A DNA stretch of 64,000 nt from Pseudomonas sp. FP453 (GTDB taxonomy: Bacteria > Pseudomonadota > Gammaproteobacteria > Pseudomonadales > Pseudomonadaceae): NCBI RefSeq assembly GCF_030687495.1, contig NZ_CP117435.1:992001-1056000 (forward strand), written 5' to 3'. Both the position numbers and the translations under genes were made by a program. The notes below the pieces were generated by a model. It saw only the letters and a program-made list of their open reading frames with translations, was not told the origin of the DNA and searched no databases. Below are positions 16,876 to 26,913 of this stretch, in pieces. How positions within the stretch are numbered: the first letter of the stretch is position 1; each line of letters starts with the position of its first letter.

Positions 16876-17906
16876 TGCGATTCCCTCTTCTGTTGGCGGC
16901 GCCAGGCTCGCAGCGTGCTGAACAACAGAAAAGCCACCAGCACTGGCAGGACGTAATAGAGCATCAGGTGTTCAAGCTTGGTGGCCAGGGGCATGCCGGT
17001 GGTGAATGACATCACATGCAGCCCGTACGCCAGATAAAGTCCCAGCAGCACCAGGCCTTCGGCGCGGGTCACGCGGTAGCCGGTGTAGAACACCGGCAGG
17101 CACAACACCAAGGCGGCGAGCATCACCGGCAGGTCGAAGTCCAGGGCATTGGGCGAGACCGACAGCGGCGTCGGCGCCACCAGCGCGGTAAATCCCAGCA
17201 CGCCGAGCAGGTTGAACAGGTTGCTGCCGATCACGTTGCCCACGGCGATGTCCCGTTCGCCGCGCAGGGCGGCGATCAGCGAGGTGGCCAGGCACGGCAG
17301 GGAAGTGCCGACGCCGATCAGCGTCAGGCCGATCACGCGCTCCGACAGCCCCAGATCGCCGGCCACATCCACCGCCGCGCCCAGCAGCAAGTGCCCGGCC
17401 AGCACCAGCACCATGAACCCACCCAGCAACAGCAACACACTGCTCAGCCAGGGCGCCTTGGCCACCGTGTCCAGGGTGCGCGGGCGGCGGGAGTGGCGGG
17501 TCTGGTAGTGCAACACGCCGAGGTAGGCGAGCAGGGCCACCAGCAGCAGCAAGCCGTCGGCGGGCGTGAGCGTTTCATTGGCGGCCAGGGTAAACACCAG
17601 CAAGCCCGCGATGATCATCACCGGGATATCCAGGCGCACCAGCTGGCGCGAGACGCGCAGCGGAATAATCAGCGCCGACAGGCCCAGGGTCACCAGGATG
17701 TTGAAGATGCTGCTGCCGATCACGCTGCCCACGGCGATATCGGTATTGCCGGCCAGGGTCGCTTGCAGGCTGACGGTCATTTGCGGCGCGCTGCTGCCAA
17801 AGGCGACGATGGTCAAGCCGATGATAAGCGGCCGCACCTTGAGGCTGGCGGCCAGGCGCACGGCGGCACGCACCAGGATTTCCGCGCCGGTAATCAGTAA
17901 AAGCAA
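16872..17906 (-). CDS. Calcium/sodium antiporter (CaCA family, YrbG-like); start uncertain
   Basis: At least 344 residues with ten hydrophobic helices in two inverted halves. Each half carries an alpha-repeat, seen as GSSIFNILVTLG and GSNLFNLLGVLG, the ion-binding signature of Na/Ca exchangers. The only conventional start is TTG at 17906, which would leave a short first helix. The 23 codons between the rlpA-like stop and this TTG encode plausible extra N-terminal protein (SPWSLLELVSG). They contain no ATG or GTG, but an ATT at 17960 has GGAG eight bases before it. It sits in a three-gene minus-strand unit with the rlpA-like and CMD genes. Confidence 0.88.
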   Translation of the reverse strand: MLLLITGAEILVRAAVRLAASLKVRPLIIGLTIVAFGSSAPQMTVSLQATLAGNTDIAVGSVIGSSIFNILVTLGLSALIIPLRVSRQLVRLDIPVMIIAGLLVFTLAANETLTPADGLLLLVALLAYLGVLHYQTRHSRRPRTLDTVAKAPWLSSVLLLLGGFMVLVLAGHLLLGAAVDVAGDLGLSERVIGLTLIGVGTSLPCLATSLIAALRGERDIAVGNVIGSNLFNLLGVLGFTALVAPTPLSVSPNALDFDLPVMLAALVLCLPVFYTGYRVTRAEGLVLLGLYLAYGLHVMSFTTGMPLATKLEHLMLYYVLPVLVAFLLFSTLRAWRRQQKRESQ

Positions 17907-17975
17907 GCCGCTGACCAGTTCCAGCAGGCTCCAGGGCGAGAGGGCAGTTAATCCGAAAATGGCCAGGGCTCCGTG

Positions 17976-18347
17976 TCAGTTGCTCAGGGCTTGCACGCGC
18001 ACCCGCGCGGTGCCGCTGCTGAGCATGCCGAGCTGCTCGGCAGCCTTGCGGGAAAGGTCGATCAAGCGCCCACGGGTATGCGGGCCGCGATCATTGATGC
18101 GCACCACCACGGATTTGTCGTTGTTGAGATTGGTCACCTTGACCTGGGTGCCGAACGGCAATTGCCGGTGGGCGGCGGTCAGGGCGTTCTGGTTGAAGGG
18201 TTCACCGCTGGCGGTTTTTTTGCCGTGGTGCTTGGCGCCGTAGTAGGAGGCGGTGCCGGTTTCGTCGTAGCCGTTGGGGTTGACGAGGCCGCTGGCGCAG
18301 CCGGCCAGCAGGGAAAAAAGAGCCAGGAGGCCGAGTAGACGCTTCAT
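17976..18347 (-). CDS. RlpA-like double-psi beta-barrel lipoprotein, short form
   Basis: 123 residues with a lipoprotein signal peptide ending LLAGC (Cys17). The rest is one double-psi beta-barrel (about 30 to 120) with the family features TASYYGAKHHGKKTASGE, the TAAHRQLPFG loop, and VVVRINDRGPH, which holds the catalytic Asp. RlpA family lipoproteins cleave naked glycan strands at the septum. This protein lacks the C-terminal SPOR domain of true RlpA, so septal targeting is not expected and I do not assign the symbol. It starts the unit leading to the antiporter, whose frame follows its stop codon directly. Confidence 0.9.
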   Translation of the reverse strand: MKRLLGLLALFSLLAGCASGLVNPNGYDETGTASYYGAKHHGKKTASGEPFNQNALTAAHRQLPFGTQVKVTNLNNDKSVVVRINDRGPHTRGRLIDLSRKAAEQLGMLSSGTARVRVQALSN

Positions 18348-18368
18348 GCAAGGTATCCCCGTATCAAA

Positions 18369-18458
18369 TGTGGGAACTGGCTAATGTGGGAGCTGGCTTG
18401 CCTGCGATGGCGGTGGTGGCTGACACACCGCTATCGCGGGCAAGCCCGGCTCCCACAG
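18369..18458. repeat. REP doublet, copy 5, with a duplicated REP head
   Basis: A partial REP (ATGTGGGAACTGGCT, 18368-18382) stands directly before a full copy (ATGTGGGAGCTGGCTTGCC), which pairs with an inverted copy ending at 18458. The partial repeat looks like a tandem slip or a remnant of an older insertion. It lies between the rlpA-like gene and gatB. Confidence 0.85.
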
Positions 18459-18478
18459 AAGCCGGGTCCTACATGTGC

Positions 18479-19924
18479 TCAGCCTTCGAGCTTGCTTTTC
18501 AGCAATTCGTTCACCTGTTGCGGGTTGGCCTTGCCTTTGGAGGCTTTCATCGCCTGGCCCACAAAGAAGCCGAACATCTTGCCGCGCTTGGCTTCGTCGG
18601 CCGCGCGGTATTGCTCGACCTGCTCGGCGTTGGCCGCGAGCATTTCATCCAGCACGGCCGAGATCGCGCCGCTGTCGGTGACTTGCTTGAGGCCGCGCTT
18701 CTCGATGATCTCGTCAGCGTTGCCTTCGCCTGCGGCCATGGCTTCGAACACGGTCTTGGCGATCTTGCCGGAGATGGTGTTGTCCTTGATACGCAGCAGC
18801 ATGCCGCCCAGTTGCTCGGCCGTGACCGGGGCTTCGTCGATTTCCAGGCCCTGTTTGTTCAACAGGCTGCCCAGCTCAACCATCACCCAGTTGGCCGCCA
18901 GCTTGGCGTCACCGGCAATGCTCACGACTTTTTCGAAGTAGTTGGCTTGTTCGCGGCTGGAGGCCAGGACGCTGGCATCGTAGACCGACAGGCCGAACTG
19001 CTCCTGGAAGCGCTCGCGTTTCTGCTGCGGCAATTCCGGCAGGGTGGCGCGCACGTCATTGAGGAACGAGTCCTCGATAACCACCGGCAACAGGTCCGGG
19101 TCGGGGAAGTAACGGTAGTCGTTGGCTTCCTCCTTGCTGCGCATGGCGCGGGTTTCGTCTTTGTTCGGGTCGTACAGGCGGGTCTGCTGGATGACCTTGC
19201 CGCCGTCTTCGATCAGCTCGATCTGGCGACGCACTTCGCTGTTGATCGCCTTCTCGATGAAGCGGAACGAGTTGACGTTCTTGATCTCGCAGCGGGTGCC
19301 GTACTCGGCCTGGCCCTTTGGACGGATCGACACGTTGCAGTCGCAACGCAGCGAACCTTCGGCCATGTTGCCGTCGCAGATGCCCAGGTAGCGCACCAGC
19401 GCGTGGATGGTCTTGACGTAGGCCACGGCTTCCTTGGCGCTGCGCATGTCCGGCTCGGAAACGATTTCCAGCAGCGGCGTGCCGGCACGGTTGAGGTCGA
19501 TACCGGTGGCGCCCGGGAATTCTTCATGCAGGCTCTTGCCGGCATCTTCTTCCAGGTGCGCGCGGGTCACGCCGACGCGCTTGATGGTGCCGTCTTCCAG
19601 GGGGATGTCCAGGTGGCCCTTGCCGACGATCGGCAGTTCCATCTGGCTGATCTGGTAGCCCTTGGGCAGGTCCGGGTAGAAGTAGTTCTTGCGCGCGAAC
19701 ACGTTGTGCTGGCCGATCTCGGCGTCAATCGCCAGGCCGAACATCACCGCCATGCGCACCGCTTCCTGGTTCAGCACCGGCAAGACGCCGGGCATGCCCA
19801 GGTCGACCAGGCTGGCCTGGGTGTTGGGCTCGGAGCCGAACGTGGTGGCGCTACCGGAGAAAATCTTCGATTGGGTGGCGAGCTGGGTATGAATCTCCAG
19901 CCCGATCACGACTTCCCATTGCAT
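18479..19924 (-). CDS. gatB: Aspartyl/glutamyl-tRNA amidotransferase subunit B
   Basis: 481 residues from the ATG at 19924, which has GAGGAGA upstream; sequence open back to 20164 overlaps gatA and is ignored. GatB binds misacylated Glu-tRNA(Gln) or Asp-tRNA(Asn) and phosphorylates the side chain so that ammonia from GatA can amidate it. The N-terminal kinase cradle ([13 protein letters not shown]) and the C-terminal tail domain ([12 protein letters not shown], about 405 to 481) are clear. It is the last gene of gatCAB, starting 10 bases after gatA. Confidence 0.97.
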   Translation of the reverse strand: MQWEVVIGLEIHTQLATQSKIFSGSATTFGSEPNTQASLVDLGMPGVLPVLNQEAVRMAVMFGLAIDAEIGQHNVFARKNYFYPDLPKGYQISQMELPIVGKGHLDIPLEDGTIKRVGVTRAHLEEDAGKSLHEEFPGATGIDLNRAGTPLLEIVSEPDMRSAKEAVAYVKTIHALVRYLGICDGNMAEGSLRCDCNVSIRPKGQAEYGTRCEIKNVNSFRFIEKAINSEVRRQIELIEDGGKVIQQTRLYDPNKDETRAMRSKEEANDYRYFPDPDLLPVVIEDSFLNDVRATLPELPQQKRERFQEQFGLSVYDASVLASSREQANYFEKVVSIAGDAKLAANWVMVELGSLLNKQGLEIDEAPVTAEQLGGMLLRIKDNTISGKIAKTVFEAMAAGEGNADEIIEKRGLKQVTDSGAISAVLDEMLAANAEQVEQYRAADEAKRGKMFGFFVGQAMKASKGKANPQQVNELLKSKLEG

Positions 19925-19934
19925 AGTGTTCTCC

Positions 19935-21386
19935 TCAGAAGCCGGTAGGGGTGCGGGTGTGCCAGTCGGTGTGCAACTGGTACTGGTGCGCCACATTGAG
20001 CAGGCGGCCTTCCTGGAAATACGGGGCGAGCAATTGCACGCCCACCGGCAGGCCATCGACGAAACCGGCAGGCATGGACAAGCCCGGCAGGCCCGCGAGG
20101 TTGGCGGTGATGGTGTACAGGTCTTCGAGGTACGCAGCCACCGGGTCGCCATTCTTGGCGCCAAGCTTCCAGGCCGGGTTTGGCGTGGTTGGGCCGAGGA
20201 TCACGTCGACTTCTTCAAAGGCCGCCATGAAGTCGTTCTTCACCAGGCGACGGATTTTTTGCGCCTTGAGGTAGTACGCGTCGTAGTAGCCGGCCGACAG
20301 GGCGTAGGCACCGACCATGATGCGGCGTTGTACTTCGGCACCGAAGCCTTCGCCACGGGAACGTTTGTACAGGTCGGTGAGGTCTTTCGGGTTTTCGCAG
20401 CGGTAGCCGAAGCGCACGCCGTCGAAACGCGACAGGTTGGAGGAGGCCTCTGCCGGCGCGATCACGTAGTAGGCCGGAATCGCGTGCTGATTGTTCGGCA
20501 GGCTGATTTCCTTGATCACGGCGCCGAGCTTTTCCAGCTCCTTGACGCTGTTGTGCACCCGTTCGGCGATGCGTGGGTCGAGACCGGCGCTGAAGTATTC
20601 CTTCGGCACGCCGATGCGCAGGCCCTTGATCGAGGTGTTGAGGCTGGCGCTGTAGTCCGGCACCGGCTCGTCGATGCTGGTGGAGTCCTGTTTATCGAAC
20701 CCGGCCATGCCTTGTAACAAAATCGCGCAGTCTTCGGCAGTGCGTGCCAACGGGCCGCCCTGATCGAGGCTGGACGCGTAGGCGATCATGCCCCAGCGGG
20801 AAACGCGACCGTAGGTCGGCTTCAGCCCGGTGAGGTTGGTGAACGCCGCTGGCTGGCGGATCGAGCCGCCGGTGTCGGTGGCGGTGGCCGCCGGCAGGAA
20901 GCGCGCCGCCACGGCTGCAGCCGAGCCGCCGGACGAACCGCCCGGCACGTGCTCCAGGTTCCACGGGTTTTTCACCGCGCCGTAGTAGCTCGATTCGTTG
21001 GCCGAACCCATGGCGAATTCGTCCATGTTGGTCTTGCCCAGGGTCACGGCCCCGGCGGCAGCCAGCTTGGACACCACGGTGGCGTCGTAGGGCGCCTTGA
21101 AGTTGTCGAGCATCTTCGAGCCGCAGCTGGTGCGAATGCCCTGGGTGCAGAACAAGTCCTTGTGGCCGATGGGAGCACCCAGCAACGCGCCATTTTCACC
21201 GTTGGCGCGACGTGCGTCGGCGGCCTTGGCCTGGCTCAGGGCCAGCTCTTCGGTGAGGCTGATGAAGCTGTTGACCTTGGGATCGTGCTCGGCGATACGC
21301 GCCAGCAAGGTCTTGGTCAGCTCTTCGGAAGAAAACTTTTTGTCGGCGAGACCGCGGGCGATCTCGGCCAGAGTCATGTGATGCAT
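19935..21386 (-). CDS. gatA: Aspartyl/glutamyl-tRNA amidotransferase subunit A
   Basis: 483 residues, an amidase-signature enzyme that releases ammonia from glutamine for the GatB reaction. The Ser-cisSer-Lys catalytic set is visible in [24 protein letters not shown] and [11 protein letters not shown]. Two possible starts lie three codons apart (21386 and 21377); I use the first, which gives the usual MHxxTLAEIA opening. It lies between gatC and gatB with short gaps, a normal bacterial gatCAB operon. Its presence means that tRNA-dependent Asn and/or Gln synthesis operates. Confidence 0.97.
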   Translation of the reverse strand: MHHMTLAEIARGLADKKFSSEELTKTLLARIAEHDPKVNSFISLTEELALSQAKAADARRANGENGALLGAPIGHKDLFCTQGIRTSCGSKMLDNFKAPYDATVVSKLAAAGAVTLGKTNMDEFAMGSANESSYYGAVKNPWNLEHVPGGSSGGSAAAVAARFLPAATATDTGGSIRQPAAFTNLTGLKPTYGRVSRWGMIAYASSLDQGGPLARTAEDCAILLQGMAGFDKQDSTSIDEPVPDYSASLNTSIKGLRIGVPKEYFSAGLDPRIAERVHNSVKELEKLGAVIKEISLPNNQHAIPAYYVIAPAEASSNLSRFDGVRFGYRCENPKDLTDLYKRSRGEGFGAEVQRRIMVGAYALSAGYYDAYYLKAQKIRRLVKNDFMAAFEEVDVILGPTTPNPAWKLGAKNGDPVAAYLEDLYTITANLAGLPGLSMPAGFVDGLPVGVQLLAPYFQEGRLLNVAHQYQLHTDWHTRTPTGF

Positions 21387-21402
21387 GAAAGGCTCTTTCC
21401 CT

Positions 21403-21690
21403 TTAGTCGATGACTTTCGGAACCAGGTACAGGCCGTTTTCGACCGCTGGCGCGATGGACTGGTAGGCCTCGCGATTATTACTTTCTGTTACGACGTCTG
21501 CGCGCAGGCGCTGGCTGGCTTCCAGCGGGTGCGCCAGGGGCTCGATGCCGTCGGTATTCACGGCCTGCATTTGGTCAACCAGCCCGAGAATGCTGTTCAG
21601 GGCTGCGGTAATCGGTGGAAGATCGGCTTCAGCCAGGCCCAGGTGGGCGAGGTGAGCGATTTTTTCCACGTCGGAGCGGTCAAGCGCCAT
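21403..21690 (-). CDS. gatC: Aspartyl/glutamyl-tRNA amidotransferase subunit C
   Basis: 95 residues, the normal GatC size. It wraps around GatA and GatB and stabilises the complex. [18 protein letters not shown] near the N terminus and the EPLAHPLE stretch in the middle are typical. It is first in the operon and divergent from mreB, with a 210-base gap that must hold both promoters. Confidence 0.96.
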   Translation of the reverse strand: MALDRSDVEKIAHLAHLGLAEADLPPITAALNSILGLVDQMQAVNTDGIEPLAHPLEASQRLRADVVTESNNREAYQSIAPAVENGLYLVPKVID

Positions 21691-21888
21691 GGGATTCTCC
21701 AGTGGAAAACAGAACGGAGGGCGTCCGTGTGTTAGATTGTCGGAACACTACCGCATTTCTACGGTCATATGGCCGCGATTGTGGGGGTTGGTGCGTAGAA
21801 AGTCGGCCAATTTAGCACATTGGCGCCTTGCCCAAAATCCCTGTCGTTGTTAGAGTTTGCCGCACTTTTTTACCCACGCGTTGCCTAG

Positions 21889-22938
<1,050 letters not shown>

Positions 22939-22962
22939 GCTGGGTTGAGCGGTACAGGCTTG

Positions 22963-23005
22963 GCCAACAGGCAGCACTTTGCAGTGCTGCCTGTTGGCGT
23001 TTATC
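22963..23005 (+). terminator. Attenuator-like hairpin between mreB and mreC
   Basis: GCCAACAGGCAGCACT (22963-22978) pairs perfectly with AGTGCTGCCTGTTGGC (22983-22998) around TTGC. The following GTTTATCTTCTTC is T-rich but broken. This suggests partial termination or RNA stabilisation, giving more MreB than MreC and MreD. Confidence 0.7.
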
Positions 23006-23040
23006 TTCTTCAATCTGCATCCAGGCCGGTTAGAAGCCGT

Positions 23041-23082
23041 ATGAATAAAGAAAACATTTGCCTGGGAGGAGCGGCTTATTAA
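23041..23082 (+). other. Possible 13-codon upstream ORF overlapping the mreC start
   Basis: ATG at 23041 opens MNKENICLGGAAY and stops at TAA 23080-23082. Its last codons contain the GGAGGA that serves mreC, and its stop overlaps the mreC ATT codon by one base. Its own ribosome site (AGAAG) is weak. It may couple translation or be accidental. Confidence 0.35.
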
Positions 23083-24208
23083 ACCGCTTTTTGCCAAAGG
23101 CCCCTCATTGGGCGTGCGCCTGCTGGTGCTGGTCGTGCTTTCGGTCGCGCTGATGGTGGTCGATGCCCGCTTTGCACTGCTCAAGCCCGTGCGCAGCCAG
23201 ATGTCGCTGGTGTTGATGCAGACCTACTGGATCACCGACCTGCCGCAACGTCTCTACCAGGGCGTGGCCAGCCAATTTGGCAGCCGCACCGAACTGGTCG
23301 CCGAGAACGAAAAACTCAAGACTGAAAACCTGCTGTTGCAGGGGCGCATGCAAAAGCTTGCGGCCCTCACCGAGCAGAACGTTCGGCTGCGCGAGTTGCT
23401 CAACTCTTCTGCGCTGGTCAACGAGAAGGTCGAAGTCGCCGAGTTGATCGGCATGGACCCCAACCCCTTCACCCATCGCATCATCATCAACAAGGGTGAG
23501 CGCGACGGTGTGGTCCTTGGCCAGCCGGTGCTCGACGCCCGCGGCCTTATGGGCCAGGTGGTCGAGTTGATGCCCTACACGTCGCGGGTATTGTTGCTGA
23601 CGGACACGACCCACAGCATTCCGGTGCAGGTCAACCGTAACGGCTTGCGTGCGATTGCCAGTGGTACCGGCAACCCTGAGCGCCTGGAATTGCGCCATGT
23701 GGCCGATACCGCGGATATCAAGGAGGGCGACCTGCTGGTCAGCTCCGGCCTGGGTCAGCGGTTCCCGGCGGGTTATCCGGTCGCGACGGTCAAGGAAGTG
23801 ATCCACGATTCCGGCCAGCCGTTTGCCATCGTTCGCGCCGTGCCGACGGCCGCCCTGAACCGCAGCCGCTACCTGCTGCTGGTGTTCAGCGACAATCGCA
23901 CGCCGGAAGAGCGCGCCAATGAGGCCGCCCAGGCCCAGGAAGCAGAAGACAAGCAGAACGGCGCCGCGCCGATTGTCCCGGCAACCGTGCCCAAGCCTGC
24001 CGCTGCCACACCAGCCACACCTGCGCCCGTTCCCGCGCCTGTTGCGACGCCAGTCAAGCCGGCTGCGCATCCGGTCAAACCAGCGGCCACCAAGCCACCG
24101 GCTTCAACGCCTGCCACAGCAACACCGGCGACTAAACCGCCTGCTGCTGCCCCGGTTGCCCGCCCAGCGGCAACGGCCCCGGCAACCACGCGGCAGAGGG
24201 AGGAATAA
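23078..24208 (+). CDS. mreC: Rod shape-determining protein MreC, apparent ATT start
   Basis: 376 residues if read from ATT at 23078, with GGAGGA seven bases upstream. That gives (M)KPLFAKGPSLGVRLLVLVV, which lines up with the E. coli opening MKPIFSRGPSLQIRL. The TTG at 23108 used by simple ORF callers would cut off this conserved part. MreC spans the membrane once, has a coiled coil (about 70 to 105) and a periplasmic beta domain, and links MreB to the cell-wall synthases. The last 80 or so residues form an unusually long Ala/Pro-rich tail. It overlaps mreD by one base. Confidence 0.93.
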   Translation: MKPLFAKGPSLGVRLLVLVVLSVALMVVDARFALLKPVRSQMSLVLMQTYWITDLPQRLYQGVASQFGSRTELVAENEKLKTENLLLQGRMQKLAALTEQNVRLRELLNSSALVNEKVEVAELIGMDPNPFTHRIIINKGERDGVVLGQPVLDARGLMGQVVELMPYTSRVLLLTDTTHSIPVQVNRNGLRAIASGTGNPERLELRHVADTADIKEGDLLVSSGLGQRFPAGYPVATVKEVIHDSGQPFAIVRAVPTAALNRSRYLLLVFSDNRTPEERANEAAQAQEAEDKQNGAAPIVPATVPKPAAATPATPAPVPAPVATPVKPAAHPVKPAATKPPASTPATATPATKPPAAAPVARPAATAPATTRQREE

Positions 24209-24696
24209 TGGCCGGTACTCATTCGCGCAATGGCTGGATCGTCTGGCTGACCTTCGCGGTCGGCTTGCTGCTCAGCGTTTCACCCTTGCCGCAATTCATG
24301 GAAATCCTGCGCCCGTTGTGGCTGGCATTGCTGCTGGCCTTCTGGGCGTTGAACCTGCCGCATAAGATCGGCATGGTCACCGCGCTGTTTCTGGGCTTGG
24401 CGGAAGATGTGCTGTATGGCACCTTGCTGGGCCAGAACGCGTTGATCCTCACGCTGATCACGTTCCTGGTGCTGTCGTTGCAGCAGCGTTTGCGGATGTT
24501 CCCGATGTGGCAGCAGTGCCTGGTGATCCTGGTGATCTTCGGCCTGGCGCAGCTTGTTCAGCTGTGGCTCAGTGCCTTGACCGGCAATCGCCAGCCAACC
24601 CTGGCGCTGGTGTTGCCGGCGTTGGTGAGTGCCCTGCTGTGGCCATGGATCAGTTTTGGCCTGCGTGGGTTACGTCGTCGCTATAAAATCAATTGA
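24208..24696 (+). CDS. mreD: Rod shape-determining protein MreD
   Basis: 162 residues with five or six hydrophobic helices, an inner-membrane partner of MreC in the elongasome. The segment [24 protein letters not shown] is the conserved core of the family, with the acidic and Gly residues in helix 3. The ATG overlaps the mreC stop (TAATG) and has GAGGGAGG upstream, so translation is coupled. The next gene, maf, follows after 50 bases. Confidence 0.96.
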   Translation: MAGTHSRNGWIVWLTFAVGLLLSVSPLPQFMEILRPLWLALLLAFWALNLPHKIGMVTALFLGLAEDVLYGTLLGQNALILTLITFLVLSLQQRLRMFPMWQQCLVILVIFGLAQLVQLWLSALTGNRQPTLALVLPALVSALLWPWISFGLRGLRRRYKIN

Positions 24697-24746
24697 ATGG
24701 ATTGCGAGGCTCTGCCTGGTTATCGAGCCCTACAGGGAGCGTCTGC

Positions 24747-25343
24747 ATGAATTCGCTATATCTGGCCTCGGGCTCTCCGAGGCGGCGTGAACTGCTGAGC
24801 CAGATCGGGGTGCCTTTCACCCCTGTCAGCGCCGCCATCGATGAAACCCCTCTTATAAATGAATCCGCCGTTTCCTACGTCGAGCGCCTTGCGCGCGGCA
24901 AGGCAGCGGCGGGTTTGGCTGCGCTCGAAACTACCACCGGTGCCTGCGTGCTGGGCGCCGACACGGCGGTGATCGTGGACGGCAATATCCTCGGCAAACC
25001 GGTGGATCAGGCGGACGCCCTGGCGATGTTGATGGCCCTGGCGGGGCGCGAACATGAAGTCCTCACCGCCATTGCGCTCACCGACGGCGCGCGTTGTGAA
25101 ACCGTTTGTGTAAGCAGTCGTGTACGTTTTCGCGCTATTACTGTCGAGGAAGCTACAACCTACTGGCACAGTGGCGAACCCCAGGACAAGGCGGGCGGCT
25201 ATGCTATTCAAGGGCTTGGATCGGTGTTTGTCGCCGGGCTCAATGGCAGCTATTCCGCCGTGGTAGGCCTGCCGGTGTGCGAAACCGCGCAACTGCTCGA
25301 CCAATTCGGCATACCCTGTTGGCAAAACCTTACCGCGCGCTGA
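24747..25343 (+). CDS. maf: Maf family nucleotide pyrophosphatase (dTTP/UTP type, YhdE-like)
   Basis: 198 residues. Maf proteins hydrolyse non-canonical and some canonical nucleoside triphosphates and are linked to arrest of cell division. The signature [19 protein letters not shown] opens the protein, and [10 protein letters not shown] and [11 protein letters not shown] carry the catalytic Asp and Lys. I chose ATG 24747, with CAGGGAG upstream, over an earlier in-frame start at 24693 that overlaps mreD. The order mreBCD-maf-rng-yhdP is standard in gammaproteobacteria. Confidence 0.95.
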   Translation: MNSLYLASGSPRRRELLSQIGVPFTPVSAAIDETPLINESAVSYVERLARGKAAAGLAALETTTGACVLGADTAVIVDGNILGKPVDQADALAMLMALAGREHEVLTAIALTDGARCETVCVSSRVRFRAITVEEATTYWHSGEPQDKAGGYAIQGLGSVFVAGLNGSYSAVVGLPVCETAQLLDQFGIPCWQNLTAR

Positions 25344-25413
25344 ACGCCCGACTCCAGCGCCCAGCCATAAGCGATCGGTCACTATTGTGAAAACGCCTGA
25401 ACGAGACCCAGCC

Positions 25414-26871
25414 ATGAGTGAAGAGATTCTGATCAATATCACGCCGATGGAATCGCGCGTGGCGGTGGTAGAGAACGGTGTTCTGCAAGAAGTGCACGTC
25501 GAGCGCACCCAGAAGCGCGGGATCGTCGGCAATATCTACAAGGGCAAGGTGGTACGCGTACTGCCGGGGATGCAGGCGGCATTCGTCGATATCGGCCTGG
25601 ATCGCGCTGCGTTTATCCATGCCTCGGAAATTTCCCTGCGCGAAGGCCCTGCGGTGGAAAGCATCAGCGCGTTGGTGCATGAAGGGCAGAGCCTGGTGGT
25701 GCAAGTCACCAAGGACCCCATCGGCTCCAAAGGCGCACGCCTGACCACGCAGCTGTCGATTCCATCGCGTTACCTGGTGTACATGCCGCGTACCGCCCAT
25801 GTCGGCATTTCCCTGAAGATCGAAGACGAAGGCGAGCGTGAGCGCCTGAAGAAGGTGGTCAGCGACTGCGTGGCCGCCGAAGGCATCAAGGAAGCCGGCG
25901 GTTTTATCCTGCGCACGGCAGCCGAAGGTGCCGGCGGCGATGAAATCCTCATGGACATTCGCTACCTGCGACGCCTGTGGGACCAGATCGGCGCCCAGAT
26001 CAAGACCATCGGCGCGCCGAGTGTGATCTATGAAGACCTCGGCCTGGCCCTGCGTACGCTGCGTGACCTCGTCAGCCCGAAGATTGAGAAAATTCGCATC
26101 GACTCGCGGGAAACCTTCCAGCGCACCACGCAATTTGTTGCCGAGCTGATGCCGGAAATTGCTGATCGCCTGGAACACTACCCTGGTGAGCGGCCGATCT
26201 TCGACCTGTATGGCGTCGAAGATGAAATCCAGAAAGCCCTGGAGCGCAAGGTGCCACTCAAGTCCGGTGGTTACCTGGTGGTCGACCCGGCAGAAGCCAT
26301 GACCACTATCGACGTCAACACCGGCGCGTTCGTCGGGCATCGCAACCTCGAAGAAACCATCTTCAAGACCAACCTCGAAGCCGCCACCGCGATTGCCCGC
26401 CAGCTGCGCCTGCGCAACCTGGGCGGCATCATCATCATCGACTTCATCGACATGGAAGATGAAGAGCACCAGCGCCAGGTGCTGCGCACCCTGGAGAAGC
26501 AGCTGGAGCGTGATCACGCCAAGACCAATATCATCGGCATCACCGAACTGGGCCTGGTGCAGATGACCCGCAAGCGCACCCGTGAAAGCCTTGAGCAAGT
26601 GCTGTGCGAGCCGTGCAGCAGTTGCCAGGGGCGCGGCAAGTTGAAGACCCCGGAAACGGTTTGCTACGAGATTTTCCGGGAAATCTTACGAGAGGCGCGA
26701 GCCTACCAGGCTGAAGGTTATAGAGTGCTTGCCAACCAGAAAGTGGTCGACCGACTGTTGGATGAAGAGTCCGGCAACGTCGCGGAATTGGAGGGGTTTA
26801 TCGGGCGCACGATTCGTTTCCAGGTTGAAACCATGTATTCCCAGGAACAATACGACGTGGTGCTGCTCTGA
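25414..26871 (+). CDS. rng: Ribonuclease G
   Basis: 485 residues, normal for RNase G and lacking the long C-terminal scaffold of RNase E. It matures the 5' end of 16S rRNA and cleaves single-stranded AU-rich RNA. An S1 domain (about 37 to 125) is followed by 5'-sensor and DNase I-like parts. The catalytic Asp residues lie in TTIDVNTGAFVG and IIIIDFIDM, and the Zn-link Cys pair in CEPCSSCQGRG. ATG at 25414 gives the usual MSEEILINITPMESR; a GTG at 25387 is possible but unlikely. Confidence 0.97.
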   Translation: MSEEILINITPMESRVAVVENGVLQEVHVERTQKRGIVGNIYKGKVVRVLPGMQAAFVDIGLDRAAFIHASEISLREGPAVESISALVHEGQSLVVQVTKDPIGSKGARLTTQLSIPSRYLVYMPRTAHVGISLKIEDEGERERLKKVVSDCVAAEGIKEAGGFILRTAAEGAGGDEILMDIRYLRRLWDQIGAQIKTIGAPSVIYEDLGLALRTLRDLVSPKIEKIRIDSRETFQRTTQFVAELMPEIADRLEHYPGERPIFDLYGVEDEIQKALERKVPLKSGGYLVVDPAEAMTTIDVNTGAFVGHRNLEETIFKTNLEAATAIARQLRLRNLGGIIIIDFIDMEDEEHQRQVLRTLEKQLERDHAKTNIIGITELGLVQMTRKRTRESLEQVLCEPCSSCQGRGKLKTPETVCYEIFREILREARAYQAEGYRVLANQKVVDRLLDEESGNVAELEGFIGRTIRFQVETMYSQEQYDVVLL

Positions 26872-26913
26872 TCCCCATTCGCTTTCTTTTTACTGCCTTG
26901 AGGGTCGCCTGAC

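Noticed and set aside
18368..19948. A 526-codon open frame antisense to gatB
   Set aside because: Covers the opposite strand of a clear gatB gene and has only shadow composition.
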